From Gordionus sp. m RMFG-2023 (taxonomy: Eukaryota > Nematomorpha > Gordioida > Chordodea > Parachordodidae): 64,000 nt of DNA. The notes under the pieces are model-generated. The model saw only the letters and a program-made list of their open reading frames with translations, was not told the origin of the DNA and searched no databases. Of the stretch, positions 1 through 14,200 are shown piece by piece. Location: assembly GCF_954871325.1 (NCBI RefSeq), contig NC_088775.1, positions 59,311,561 through 59,375,560 on the forward strand, read 5' to 3'. The stretch's first letter is position 1, and each line of letters starts with the position of its first letter. A program made the position numbers and the translations under genes.

Positions 1-1700
1 TATATTTTGATAATATAATCATATGTATCAATTATAATTGTTAAATTATATTTTTTTAAATACCGCTATGTGCAACAAGAATTACTTATATTTTATTTAA
101 ATATATATATTTTTTTAAATACAGTTATTTACAATAAATTTTTAATATAATAATCTATATAAAATTTATTTTAAAAATTATTTTATTGTATATTATCATT
201 AAAATAAATACATAGTTAAATAAAGGGATGCTATTTACTGAAGTATTTAATAATAAATAAAATCTATAATGAAATTCTTTGAAAAATTTAATTAAAAAAT
301 TATTTTTAACATAGAATAAGATATATTGAAAAAATGGGAGGTTTTTTTTAGGGGGGGGGGGGTGCGAATTTTTTCCTTACACCGAATGGATTGAATTAAT
401 TTACAATTGAACACTAAACATTGATAAAATTTTCAGAATAACGCTTTCAGTAGCCTATTAATCATAAATTTGGCCAAAATTTTGTTATTAATATTTTTTC
501 ATTTATGCTAGTCTTTAAGTGGTTAGACACTAATAAAGCAAAAAATATTGGCAAATTCTAGAATTAGTATTTCCAATTGTTCAGCCAACTTTAACAAAGA
601 TGATATAATGATAACTACTGAAAAATTAATATTATATAATATATTTTAGGAACCCGGCCTGGAGGGAAGGGAGTTTGGGTAAACCCTACCCCACTCCCAC
701 CCAAAAATTTATTTTAACCCCCCTTCCCCATAGATAAATCCTGAATACGCCACTATGTTCAGATGTTTGTTAATAAAAGAAAAATATTTGTTGAGAATAT
801 TTATGTAGCAAATATTTTGAATCCTCAATATTAGGGTGATTATCAGACCATGAATTATCATATTATTTTAGACAAACTTAATTGAAATATTTGAAAAACT
901 GTGGGTAATTTAGCAGTATATCACTTAAAAGAAGGTTTCTATAAAGGAGCTATCATTTGTTTGTGAGAGGTCTGCTCATATTAAATCTCTCATATGGTGG
1001 AAAAAGTTGTATATAAATGAACTCCTTTGTCAAGTGACAGTAAGATGCATCGATACCACCCTCAAGTGCCTCATCAGAAATTCCGAAAGAGTTTAATCAG
1101 GGTTTGGGAACATAGATTAAAAACTAGAAATCGAATAAAGAATGTGAGTCCGAAAATTCATATCTATCAGACATAATCTACATTTAAAGAATCTCATTAT
1201 TCGAGATATCTGCAAAATATTTCGTCCGATTCGATATCAAGTTATAATTAGCTAATTCAATTGCATCCAAGATGCTGATGCTAATTTAACTGTAACCTTG
1301 AATTTTAATTATATATTATAATACATGCACCATGTTGTTAATTAATAAGGTGATTAAAAATAAAATTGAAATGTTTATAGTGTTTCTTCTTCCCTTATTT
1401 ACACAAATTTAATTAAGTTATTCAATAAAAATAATAAAAAAATTAAGGTATTTTGTGGTTATTTTTCAATATCCATTAATTTCCCGTATTTTTCCAATTT
1501 TCTCGGGAAATTTTCTCCTGAATAAATATCCCGGGGTATTTTAAACCTCTAATTATTTCTAAACCAATTTTATACATGAATTATATTTGGGATGTACCAT
1601 AAAAATAAAATTTTCAAAATAAAATTATGGGTTGTAATAATATTCGCTTTTCTAACCATTCCCTGTGCCTTATGGATTTACCGTTTGCTAATTTTTCCAG
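1..1700. other. AT-rich flank with repeat pieces
   Basis: No gene is identified here. The stretch holds a G run at about 350-362 and a GC-richer repeat piece at about 648-755. That piece ends in ATCCTGAATACGCC and resembles the G/C-run repeat ends seen elsewhere in the window. A short open frame on the plus strand at 1045-1176 (43 codons, ATG start, basic residues) sits in slightly GC-richer sequence, but it has no recognisable family. I see no AATAAA signal in minus orientation in the first few hundred bases beyond the Kunitz gene end at 1701. Confidence 0.5.
1045..1176 (+). CDS. possible small basic ORF, unidentified
   Basis: The frame runs from ATG to TAA, 43 codons, and is rich in Arg, Lys and His. 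Its base composition is less AT-biased than its surroundings, which is the only reason for listing it. There is no domain and no visible intron structure. It could equally be a relic of a decayed mobile element. Confidence 0.12.
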   Translation: MHRYHPQVPHQKFRKSLIRVWEHRLKTRNRIKNVSPKIHIYQT

Positions 1701-2224
1701 TTAGAAATTTTTTTTTAAAAAAGCAAAGAGTATGAATGAAAAGAACATGGTTATATTATGCCTATTTTTACCACAGGTATCCTTGCATTCTTCTTGCGTT
1801 TCAAAGTTGTTAGGGCTGGGGTCACAGCCTCCGTAATAGAACATATGACAACTCTGCCGTTCATTATCGTAATACCATCTAGGAATTTGAGCTTTGCAAG
1901 GACCCACCCGAGGTGGCCCATAACACACATTAGAAGAATCGTTATAAAATTGTAAGCTAGAATAATATTCATTTCCTTTCTGATAATTGGCAAAATTTCT
2001 AGCATTATCATTTCGGTCAGTGTCACTTTGATCATCAATATTTTCATTATCCCTATCATCGTTTCTATTATCGGCATTCCTATCATTATCAGAATTTAAA
2101 CGATCATCTTCATTTCTGTTTTCATTGGTAGTATCTTTGGAATCAAAATCGTCATCTTGATACGTGTTGGTTTTGTATGAATCTTTGTTTTTATTGTAAT
2201 ATTGATGCTGCTGGAACCTTGGTT
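1701..2224 (-). CDS. Kunitz gene exon 10: acidic linker plus Kunitz domain 6 (P1 Lys) and hydrophobic tail
   Basis: 524 nt including stop, acceptor ATTTTTAG. The first 110 or so residues form a striking linker of repeated Asp, Asn, Arg and Glu (motifs such as DNDRN and RNDDRDN). A full Kunitz domain follows, with GPCKAQ, YYGGC and PNNF. After the last Cys the frame reads GKNRHN and then a hydrophobic stretch (FFSFILFAF) before the stop. That tail could be a membrane or GPI-type signal. Alternatively it could be intron, since a possible donor G/GTAAAA sits exactly where the other domain exons end. The lack of a nearby AATAAA favours the second reading slightly. Confidence 0.75.
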
Positions 2225-5200
2225 CTAAAAATATATTTCATAATAATATTTCAAGAAATATTAAGAAATATTTTGTTTTAAGGTTTAAAAATAATGTAAA
2301 CTAAGAAAAATTCAACCTCAATTATGTTAAATAATATAATCAATCTAGGGAAATTAATATCATAAATACCATAGCACGTTTTTTGACATTTGTCTCTTGT
2401 CAAAAAGTTGTTCCCATTAGATTGACAACCTCCATACCAGAACTTTATGCATTTGTTATTAACCTTATCATAATACCACCTTGACATATGGGCCTTGCAA
2501 GGTCCTTTTTTTGGAGGTAATTCGCAAACAGGTGACCAGTTTTTATTCGTATTATTGTTAATGTCATCGTCATTCGTTTTATCATGTTCATTTTCAACTG
2601 AATAAGAAATATAATATGAGAATTTTTGGAAATAATATAAAAGATTAATAACTGTCGAAGTGAATTTTAAACAAGGTTGAAAACCCGAACCATCGATATT
2701 TCGCCAAACCTAAACCCGAACCCATTTTAAGGAGGATTCACAGCCCTGATTTTAAAGAACAAATTTATTAAAATAAATTTTTGATAGGACTAAATAAATG
2801 GAATAAATGTAATGAATAGAAAACGTTAATTAGTTTATTCTAAAAGACACTAATTATTATTTATATCGGGAATGTTGAGATTAATGATTATTGAACGGCA
2901 TATAAAAGGGATTAAAACGGACCCCCGCATGTTGTTTGGCATTCATCTTTGGTAAAGAAATTATTTCGGTTGCCTTGGCATCCACCATATATAAAGGTCT
3001 TGCACTCTCCTGACACCTTATCGTAATAATATCTCATCATGTATGCTAAGCAAACTCCAGGATCTACAGGCATATTACAAAAATAGGGTTTGGTCGATTG
3101 ATCTGTTGAGCCCTTATCATCATCGCGCTTAACAGCATCTATAGTGATTTTACAATAATTTTAATTTATTAAAAATTTGTTTGATGCTGTCTTTATTATA
3201 GTGAAAAGGTTTATTTTTTTTATATAAATTAAATATAATTAAAATTTTCATAAATATTTAAAAAAATAAGTGGTATTATATGGATACCACCTCCTCCTTG
3301 CCATATCAAGAGGCCTAGCACTTTTGATAAGGATTAAATAAAGGGGAAGATTTTATTGATGCAACTCCAAATTATAATCTGTTTTAATAAGGTAAATTAA
3401 TTATTTTATAGCTATAAAAACATAAACTTTATTTTTCTTATTTTCAATTGATAAATTTAAAAATAATTGTTCCTGCATCCAATAAAATATATATTTTGTG
3501 TAGTAATTAAGGATGCTATAAATTATTTTAATATTTTGGTGGTTTCAATAAGTATTATCTGGGAATTAAGCGTAAATTTAATATTTTTTAAATTGTTTTT
3601 AACTTATATTATTGTGTCTGAAAGACTTAATATATATTTTTCAAGATTTGGCGGGAATTATTTACAAATCTTTATTCAAATAAACAAATTATGTACATAA
3701 CACTTTCATTGCAATTATAAAAAACGTACTTAAGCATTCTTTGTTGCAAATTTCCTGGGTCAGGAAATTGTTGCCATTAGATTCACAGCCTCCATATATA
3801 AAAATTTTGCATTTTTGTTCCTCGGGGTCAAAGTGCCACCTTGGAATATAAGCCCTACATGGTCCAGTTTTCGGACGGAGATGGCACACAACTATTCTCG
3901 TTCTCGAATTATCGCTAGTTCCTCCTATAATTTTGTAATTATATCAGAATCATTATTTGTATGAATAATATTATTCTTTTAAGGAATGGGAATTATTATA
4001 ATAATATTAACATAAGAGGATTTCTAAAATTAATTAAAAAATCAAGCGCTTTGGCAACCTTACTATATACAAGATTATTTCCATTAACTTCTGCGAATAA
4101 ATGAGTTACTCATTAGCTGCTCGGAATCATATTACTGTAGTGGTAAAAAGGCGATAATGTCTTACCGTGGCTATTTTTATTTTCAATATTTTAGTATTCT
4201 TTCGCTTTCTTTCTTTTTTATTTCCTTCCTTCCTTCCTTCCTTCCTTCCTTCCTTCCTTCCTTCCTTCATCCCTTCCTTTTTTTATATAAGAATTTGTAT
4301 ATACCACAAGATGTCATACAATCTTCCATAGTGTCAAAATTGTTGCCATTGGAGAAGCAACCACCATAAACAAAAGTCTTACACGTTTGCTCGTTTGGAT
4401 CATAATACCATTTCCTAAAACCGGCCTTACACGGTCCAGTCTTGGGTGGCAATTGGCATACATCCCATGAGGGAACATCTATAAAAATAAGTTTTTAAAA
4501 GGGATAAGGATAAAATAATAAGTAGCCACGAAATATCTTTGAAGGAACTAATCGATAAAGATTTTAGGAAAAATTTTATATACAGAGAATAATTAGTTTA
4601 ATTAAGTATTTACACGCCCTATATATTAATAAAATCAATAAATTATATCCATTAAAGTTATTTAAATTTTGATAAAAGTAGCTATGTATATAATACATTG
4701 TTCGCCATTAGATATCTGCAAGGCCCTGCCCGTTAAGAATTTTTGCATAAGTTGCCCGGCCCTGCAAATTTTTAAAACTCGCCCGAAGCTCGACCTGAGA
4801 AATCCTGAAATCCCTGTTTCCCAACCTCATAGGCTAAGCTTATCATCCTTTTCATTTAAAAAAATTCGCCCAAAGCCTGGCCCTAAACTTTCTAGAAAGT
4901 TTAAGAAGATATATTACTTTAAATCTAAATGACATAATATCATATAAAAAAAGTCGATAAATGAAATTGCCCAAATACCAACAGACAGTTAAAATCCCAA
5001 ACTTTTGAATGAAATTAAAATTAATCTTACACATATTAAGCTAGTATCGAAAGAATTTTAAGTAATAACGTTTTTACTTTAATTTATTTGGATAGGAAAT
5101 TATTTTTTATGAATATGAAATATAAGATTGAAAACATTTATATTTAATAAAATTTAAAATCTTACGACAAACTTGCTACCGCCATCATTCGCTCTAACTA

Positions 5201-8200
5201 CCTAAGTTTCATCTCTTCCATTGAATAATCTCCTATGTCTATGCTCTCTCTCTCTCCCTTCTCTTTCCTAGTTTCCATTCTTTTATCCCTTACCCTCTTT
5301 CGCAAATTATATTTTTATATTTTTTTTACCTTTATTAATTTTACCGTATAAAAAAATTTATTATTTGCTATAAACTTTTGATAACATATTATATCAGCAA
5401 CTATTGAAATAAAGAGAGAATTTACCCGTCAAAAAAAAAAATAAAATAAAGTTTATTTTATTATTATTTATTTATCATTAATTTATTCCAAAAGTTGTGT
5501 GACATTTCTTTCCTTCTAGTTCTTTCCATCCTTCATTTTATTCATTTCATATTTATCTCCATAGTTTTTATTTTTCGAAATTTATTTTATAAGAAAATTA
5601 AAAAATAAAATTACAAGAAAAAGGAAATAAATCTGGCGCAAAAATAATGTATATAAAAATATGTTATGAATAAAAGAAATAACTATTAGAAAATGTGAAT
5701 AAAATTTTTATAAAAGCCCGGCCCGAATTCTTTTATTTAAATGCTCGGCCCAGCCCAAAAATTTTCTTAACGACTTAACAGGCCCAGCCCGTTATAATTT
5801 TTGCCAGGCCTGTTTTAATTTATTTAAAAAATTTTCAGGCCCTGTCCGCGGCTTTGAAGATAGGTACAGGTTAATATTTTTATAACATTCATCTAATACA
5901 ATCTAATAGTTTTCAGCGAAAGAGAGGTAGAAAAAGTATTAAAGCCCAACAAGATTTGAGAAGTTTGAAAAATTTATTGATGAAAATAGGCATCTTTCTA
6001 CGAGTCTTATTACATCCGATTGGATTCATCCCTCAAAAAAGGTATATTTAATAACTTTGAAAATTTTTATCTTCTAAAGACAAAGGATTTGATGAATAGG
6101 GTTGGTTTGTTGGAAAATTTTTCAAAAGAAAAAACCTTGATTCTATCTTTCCCTAAAATTAAGTCCGCCATTCGCTTTAAAGGCAACGTAATCAAGTATC
6201 AGAGCTGAAATGGTGACTTTTATTTTTCAAACGTTAATGGCGTTCATTTTGATTTAAATAGTACCTTTTTATATATCCTATATCTCACATTTTTTGATCA
6301 ACATTGATAAAACTAAAATAATAGTTTATTATTATTCCAGAAAAATAAAGTATTTCAAATGTGATATATTTTTAATATGTTTTATTGAATTAATTTTCAT
6401 GGGTTTTTCTTTCATAGCTATTATTATTATAATTGTATCTTAATGATTAATTATCTATTCGCTCCTACATTTTTTTATAAAAAATATCGAATATTTAAAA
6501 TGATGAAATTCATAAAAAAAATGATTTAGTAAACTGTAACAATGGTCTAAAATCTACTAACCATGCTTGCATGTTTTAACGCAGCCAGATTTGTGTTCGA
6601 AATTATTAAGATTTCCTTTGCAACCACCGTATACGAAAGATTCGCAAGTTTTAGTCTTGAAATTATAATGATATCTTGGAAAATATCCGAAACATGGCCC
6701 TTTTACAACTGGCAAATAACACAGGAGAGGTTTTTTGAACTTTGTATCCTCAGCTTAAAAATTATTATTATAAATTTTAAAAGAAAAGTTATATTATTAA
6801 TAAAAAAATTTAATATATGTTAAGGAATTCTATGAATTATTTATTCATTTTTTTAAGCTTAATTATTTTCACCAAGTAAAAAAATATAATTTATATAAAG
6901 AACGAAATAAAACACACTTTAAAATGAAAATAACAAATATAGTTAAAAATAATGAACGGATATGTGCATATTAAGATTGAGAAATAGGATAGAAATTATT
7001 TAATAAATAAATAAAATAGACTAATAATCCATAAAAGGTGTGTAGCCAGAGATTTGCTTGGAGGGGGGGGGGGAGCAATATTTTAAAATATTCTAAAATT
7101 AATCTTGGAGTTATTAATGATCTTCTAAAATTTCGTAAATTCTTAGGATTATGTAGTGATATAAAAATTGACAGTCAAGTATCTATAAAATATGTAAAAT
7201 GATAAATATTAATTTCACAAAAAAGTTGCTATAAAATATTAAATATATTCTACATAAAGCCAAACTAAGAATAGTTTTCAGCTAAAACTTGGTTTCTTTA
7301 ATTTTGGAACTGGCTAAAAACTCAATTTCTTTATTTGGAACCAAAATTAAAATATTGAAAATACATAAAAATATTTTTAAGATATATTGCCTTGGCAAAA
7401 TATTTACAAATATGTGCAATCTCATTTGTTATTGAACTAATTTTTCAGTCAAATTCCTAATGTATAAATTTAGAAGGACTAACCCATTCACTATTTTCGG
7501 AGGCATAATACTTCCAAAATATAATTAATTTTATTATATTAGGAAAATACTCTTAGAATTGCGAGGACTGCTCGATGAATCAAAAAGTTTTCATTTATCG
7601 GATTTAAAGTTATTATCCAAAAGTTAGGATAAAGAGATTTATTTTATAATATTCTTCTACTGATATTACAATACTACATTAATATTTGATCGATAAAATT
7701 CCTCGTCAACATTTCCCTTCATTTCTTTAGCGCTTTTCAGGGTTATTAGAAATATTGCATAAAATACTAGTACATTAAAATGACTTGTTGATACATTCGA
7801 ATATAAAAAAATTGTATTTAATAGTCCATCCATTAAGGGGTCCTCTTCTGAGGAGATGTCTTTTTGGATCATTTTGCCATTTCACTAAGCTTTATAGAAT
7901 AAGTTTTTTTTGGCATGGGCCTTTTTTAAAAATATTAAATAATATTTGAAGTCTAGGAGATAGGATTTTCACTAGTTACATGCCAGATTTCTAATAAAAG
8001 AAACATAATGGAAGATGTTTTTATTGTAATTCGGTTTACCATATTACCTAATGGACTGACAGATTTTTTTTTTAAAGCTAAAATCTATTATATCAAACTC
8101 AATTACCACATTGTTAAAATTTCCTGAATGTACCAAAAAAGCAAGCTACTACAAAATATCCCACATTCTAAATTTTTTTCAAAATTCATGTTTTTGTTTC

Positions 8201-11200
8201 AAAATCAAGAAATTCAATTCCATCTATTTATTGAATCCCCATTCTTAAATTTATGTTTTATTTGATAACTAATAAAAATACGGGATTTTATATATTTCCG
8301 GCCATACCAAATTATTAAGAAAAAACTCCCTTTTTTTATAAATAATTGCAAAAATAAATATATAATTAGTATCTTCCAGCCTCGGATTAATCACCTATCT
8401 AACCCAGCCAGAGGTCGAGAAAAGGGAAGTTTGGGGACGAAGCTAATTTTTTTTAATGAAAATCTAACACAATCTAATAATTTTTAACCCAGTTCACATA
8501 ATCAATGAATACGCATATTACCTTCGTCAATATGTAATATCGTAAAAAATTATCTTAAATTTATAGAATAGATATTCTACGCATGCGAAAATGCTTTCTG
8601 AAAAAATTAAATGATAAAAATTTAGAAAAAAATAAGTGATTTAAAGTTAGAAAATAACAATTTTAAATTTGAAGATCAGATTTTGCTAAAAATGTATTCC
8701 AATACGTGTAAAATACCTATCCTATCAATTTTAGACAATCATAAAATTTTGAGTTATTTTTAATTTATTTACTAAAAATACAAAATTATATGTATTGCCT
8801 GATTATGCACAATGCCGATAACATATACAGTGTTGTGATGATTTAATGAAACATATTGACGATTAAATTAAAACTCATCCATATAAAATTATTTTTTTTG
8901 CAAAAATAATTAAAATAACAAAAGGAATAATAAAAGAAATTTCAATAATGCTTTGTCTATTTTAATTAATTTTGCAAAGAAAATAATTTTATATGTATGG
9001 GTTTTAATTTAATCGTCAATATGTTTCAATAAATCATCACAACACTGTATATGTGTTTAGTGCCAATTTTTTTCCGGCAATGTGTTCCTTTTATTAAGTT
9101 TTTTGTGAGCGCTTTTTTGAAAATTTTAAAATCTGATTTTACCTGAAATATATCTATCATGTTTAGATATCTAACCTATGAATTTCAGACAAATTTTTGC
9201 TATGAACTTTTGAAACTAATATAATTTATATTAATTTTTTCGTAGATTTTTTATATAAATTTGAAAGGTTATCGGAAAATTGCTACAATTTATAAAGTAT
9301 ATATTCTAAACATGTTGGAATATATTTCTGGTAAAAATTTTAAAAAATGCCATTAAAAAATGATTTAAGTTAAAAATAACACACCGCTAACATATATATA
9401 TATATATATATACTTTGTAAAATGTTATTATCATCATTTTCAACCGTGTTATCGTCCTCTTGATTATTTTCTTGGCCAATATTCTTGGTTTTGTCATAAT
9501 CTTTATCTTGTTCATTTGATTGGTTATTTTCATCTAAAAAATTATCAAGTTATTCAAATTGTAAAAGATTTTTGGGAAAATATTGAATACGCTTATATTA
9601 TTAAAAAATATAGTGTGGTTAATTAATTAACTATAAAACGGAGACTTCTTGAAAAAATGAAAACTTCTATTATATTTTAACACTCACTAAGATAATCCTG
9701 TTAAAACTAAGAAATCAAATTTTAAATAAATACCTATAAATTTATATAGTATATTAATATATAATAAAGGGCGATCATTTTTAGTAGAACCATTAGATAG
9801 GAAGGACAATATAATATCAATTCCATTATTATTATTTTATACAAGCGACCTATCAAATTTTAATAATATTTTATACTTTTTTAAAATTTCAAAATTCGTC
9901 CCATGATATTACATAATTTAATATAAATTAAAATATTTTAGAATTTATTACCTAAATACCATTTTTTTAAATATAATATTTGAAAGAATTGGTTATTTTA
10001 TAAATTAAATAATTTAATAGGCTCCTTGATTTACCTATCTCCGGGCTTCCCGAAATATAAAAGCAATATAAAATTGATGAGAATAAAGTAAATCCATTTT
10101 TATCATTGATTCTTCCACCTTCTTTATACTTTTTGTATGCTTGATAATATTATGGCAGATTAGCTGCTCTAATATATCATTGTGTAAATTTTATCGGATA
10201 ATGAATAATCATAATGATGATATAACTTTTTCTAAGAAGGCCATCTATCATAGAGCTTGTTGTAATATTCAAATCTACTTTAACAAAATCAAGAAAAAAG
10301 AAAGAAATGTCTTATGCAAATTAAAATTATTATATTATTTTTTCAGACTATGTAAATGAATATTATAGAAAAAGATATATAATTGAGGGTATTTTTACTT
10401 GTTAAGGAACTTATTATATTTCGCAAATAATTTTTAGTCTTTTACTTTTTCTTATATTAATTTTATTTTTGGTTATGTTTTTACTTTATATTTAATTATA
10501 AATAATTATTAGTATTTAATAAAGATTTAGAATTTATATTTTAGTATTTAATTATATTTCTATTTTATTTTTAGACTCTAATTTTTCAACTACAACAGAG
10601 CTTATGTAAAAATTGGGCAATATTTGATTTTAAAAAAATTATTAAATATTTATACATAATACCTTGACTTGGATTAGTTTGCGATTCCCCTTCATAGGCA
10701 GGAATTCGATGATCATATGCTGCCTCGTTTGGTTGGTTATTATATTCGTACTTTTGCTTAAAGTCAAATTTTTTAACTATCCAAAAAAAATCATTATTTT
10801 TGATTATCTTAAAAATTAAATTAACTTCTATTAGACGCGATTTCATCGGGATCCAATCGATCATCGCCATAATCGTCATCTCTGCCCTGAATGGCAGAGT
10901 CGGTCCTTTCATCAGAGCTTCCATGTCCATTTTTGAGGAATTGTTGCTGAGATTGGCTTTGTTGATCTATTAGAAATATGTTATTTATACAGGGTTGGTC
11001 AATATTGCAAATACTTGTATCTTAAATACAAGAAAATAAATTGTATCTTATATCTTTTTGTGGATTTTAAAAAAGTGTCTTGTTCTTAAATACTTTTTGA
11101 AAAATAAGTATCTGTATCTTTAACCATTTAATATGCAAAAGATATATTTTCAATTTTTCATTTTGAATTATATATTTATATTTTAAAAGTTAAATATTAA

Positions 11201-14200
11201 TTTAAATCCGAGTTAAACTATTAAATTTTTTTTTTAATATTTCCCATAATTAATATCATATATGATATCTTCCTCAAACAATAATTTGTTCAAATTTTTT
11301 TAAGGTAATATATTATAGTTAATGATATTTAATAAATGTATAATACAAATAGATTCAATAAAATTGTTATTTTAGGGATTGGATCCTAATTTTGTTTGTT
11401 ATAAAAAATACATTTAAATATACATGATTTACTTCAAATCAATTTACATTTCACCACTTGTTAAGGCCATCGATATAAATATTTTTATTTTTAATTATTA
11501 CTATAAGATAATGTTTTTAGCGACCATTTCAAAACCTTATTTTAAATTGTATGGATTGATTGTGATGATAAAAATAATTTCCAAAATCTGTTGCTTGATG
11601 AAGCACATACTATTTTTAGGGACAAGATTAATGCAGACCAGCCTACAAATGAATATTTTTGTTTTAATAATATACATATGTATAATTGCCCTCTTCCGCC
11701 CCCTTTGAAGCAATTTAGCTTTGCAAACCTTATAAGGATAGGTGTAGATTGTCGGATAAATTATTTGAGAAATTGAAAAAGTAATAATTATTTATAAAAT
11801 TTTTAATATAGGTTAATTATTTTTTTTAAACGAATTATCACATTGTCCTAATAAATTACTTTTATAAAATTTATAAACATAATTGTAAATACTATACTAT
11901 TAGCATTTTAAATTTTACTTCAAAAAAGAAATGCGTTACGCGTCATTCAAAAGGTAATGCGTTACTAGTTATTTAATTATATGTAAATTTTCTTCTTATT
12001 TTATTTTTTTTCCGTAGATAATAAAATTATACAAAATAATATATTATAAGAGTTTTATAATTTTTATTTATTTTTAACATTGATTTTCAATATTTTATTA
12101 GAAAAACAAGAGCGCAGTGTATAATTGATATATATTCTTTATAAAATAATTTATAATATTAGAGAATATAAACATAATTTGATAGAATTAATATTAATTA
12201 GATTAACAATCTTGTCTGTATAAAATTCAACAACAAAAATATACTAAATAAGTAAAAATGGAGAACTTTGGTGGTTGATGTGATTTTAAAACTCGCCTTA
12301 AATTATATATAAAATTTTAAAAAAAATAAAATATATTTTTTCAGAAAAAATTTAAAGTAACGGGTAACTTTTGCGTTACATATACTCAAAAAAGAAACTC
12401 GTTATTTACCTTTTAAACAAGTAGCGAAGGGCATTACGTTTCCTAAAAAAATGTAATGCCGTCACTTTAGGGCACTAAAATATACTAGATACATTTTTTA
12501 ATTAAATCAAAAATGGATAAAATTTTAGTTAAAAATTAATGTAATGAATGGTATTTACCGTGAATGGGCTAATAAGAAAAGAATTTAAAAACAATACGCA
12601 GAAGAGAGATAGCGTATTTATCTATATCTCTATTTTATTAGATAACATAATATCATGTATATAAAAAAATTGTATAATACAAAATATGACATGTCAAAAG
12701 TTAAAATAATTTTTTTTCAAATTAAAAGAAATTTTTGTTAAATTAACCTAAATCGGTTGTATTTAAATAAAGTGGTAGCAAAACTAGAAAGCCTTTTTAC
12801 CGATACTGATGAAGGTAATAAATTGTTATACTTCAAAAATACCTTTTTAACTGGTAATTTTTTTTATAGAATAATTAACCTCTTCATTTTTTAGAATGAA
12901 GGAATGAACGAGCAAAAAATTAAATTTATTTTAATTTTAATATTAATTATTATATTTTAATTTATATAAAAATTGTTATTTGTTACCCTAAGATTTTTAT
13001 AATTATAAATTACTGTTGTTATTGTAATCAATTACAATTATAAATTACTTTTTATCTTATTAATTACAAACAATAATTATATTTTAAATTTCTATATAAG
13101 ATAAGTAATTAATTACTGTCTAATTCTGGAATGGAATTTGTCCCATATTTTTGGTATTTAATATCAATATTGATTTTTAAAATCTAGAAAATGCACGAGT
13201 TTAAAAAATATTTTATATTTGAAATTTAATGATAGACGACACTACACGATTTCTTTATTCAATCTTCATAGTCAAATTAGCCTCTTTACATTCTCTTTTT
13301 TTTCTATAATGTCTTATGAAATCTAGAAAGAAAGAAAATTAATAAGTCTAATTAACATATATTCCCAATAACTATTATAATTAACATATCTAAAAAAAAT
13401 GTATTCCATATATCCTCCCTCCCAACTAACATTATGTTAACAAAAATCTTACCGTTCATCCTAGACTGAAATACAGGATTATCAGAACTAACTCCACCAC
13501 CCTTTTCCTTGGTAGAGAGTCGAACCATAGTGGAGCGATTCTATATAAGAGGCTTATAAATATACTCAGGGGAGGATGGTGGGCCTGTCAAATTCTCGCA
13601 GATGCTGCAAAGAGTCCAGTAACCATTATAATAATAAACTCATGAAAACTATTGTTACTTTCTATCTTATTTAAACTTTAAAATGTAAATTTTTTTAAAA
13701 ATCTTTTATGGAAAATATTTCATAATTTTCTTTACCCTTTTCTTTTTAATTAATTTTTTCCCTTAGACTATTTTGGTAAGATCTAAGTAGAAATCCAAAC
13801 CGAACCTGAACCGGATCGTTGAAACTTTATTTTATTATTTACCTAATCTGAACCCTTAAATATTTTATCCCCGCACTTAAACTGACCTCTAAATAGGTAT
13901 GCGAACTATTTTGGACCTGATATAAATTTTTTTTATATGAATAGCCATTTTTAGATATTTTTGTATATTGATATTTGATGGTACCAACTTCCCAAATTAG
14001 CATATCTAATTGTTCTCAACGATCGAATTTATTCTTTCTCCATATAGATATAATTTGATAGAAAAGAATCCGGAAAATATTCTAATTATATTCAAAGACT
14101 TACCATATATACACTAATGAAACTAGTCCTCACAAAATATCCTGTTTTGGAGGGATTCTTTAAGGCCCAAAAAATAAAATATAATAGAAAGTAGCTCTTT

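Larger units (their letters stand above)
4479..6561. other. intron between Kunitz exons 5 and 6
   Basis: About 2.1 kb of AT-rich sequence. It contains the two GC-island repeats (4690-4890 and 5715-5860), a pyrimidine-rich stretch near 5190-5290 and a fairly open plus-strand stretch near 5900-6200 with no recognisable protein. I see no further Kunitz exon. Confidence 0.5.

Noticed and set aside
1751-2086. Minus-strand 111-codon frame and plus-strand 65-codon frame over Kunitz exon 10
   Set aside because: Other frames of the exon; the Asp/Asn-rich coding frame keeps other frames open by codon bias.
4045-4110. Second decayed Kunitz fragment (NGNNL on minus strand)
   Set aside because: Only a few residues match and no cysteine lies at the expected spacing; not listed as a feature.
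4157-4369. Plus-strand frame with repeated SFLPSFLP
   Set aside because: Translation of the (TTCC)n microsatellite and antisense of Kunitz exon 6.
6563-6823. Plus-strand 86-codon frame
   Set aside because: Antisense shadow of Kunitz exon 5, which has splice sites and all six cysteines.
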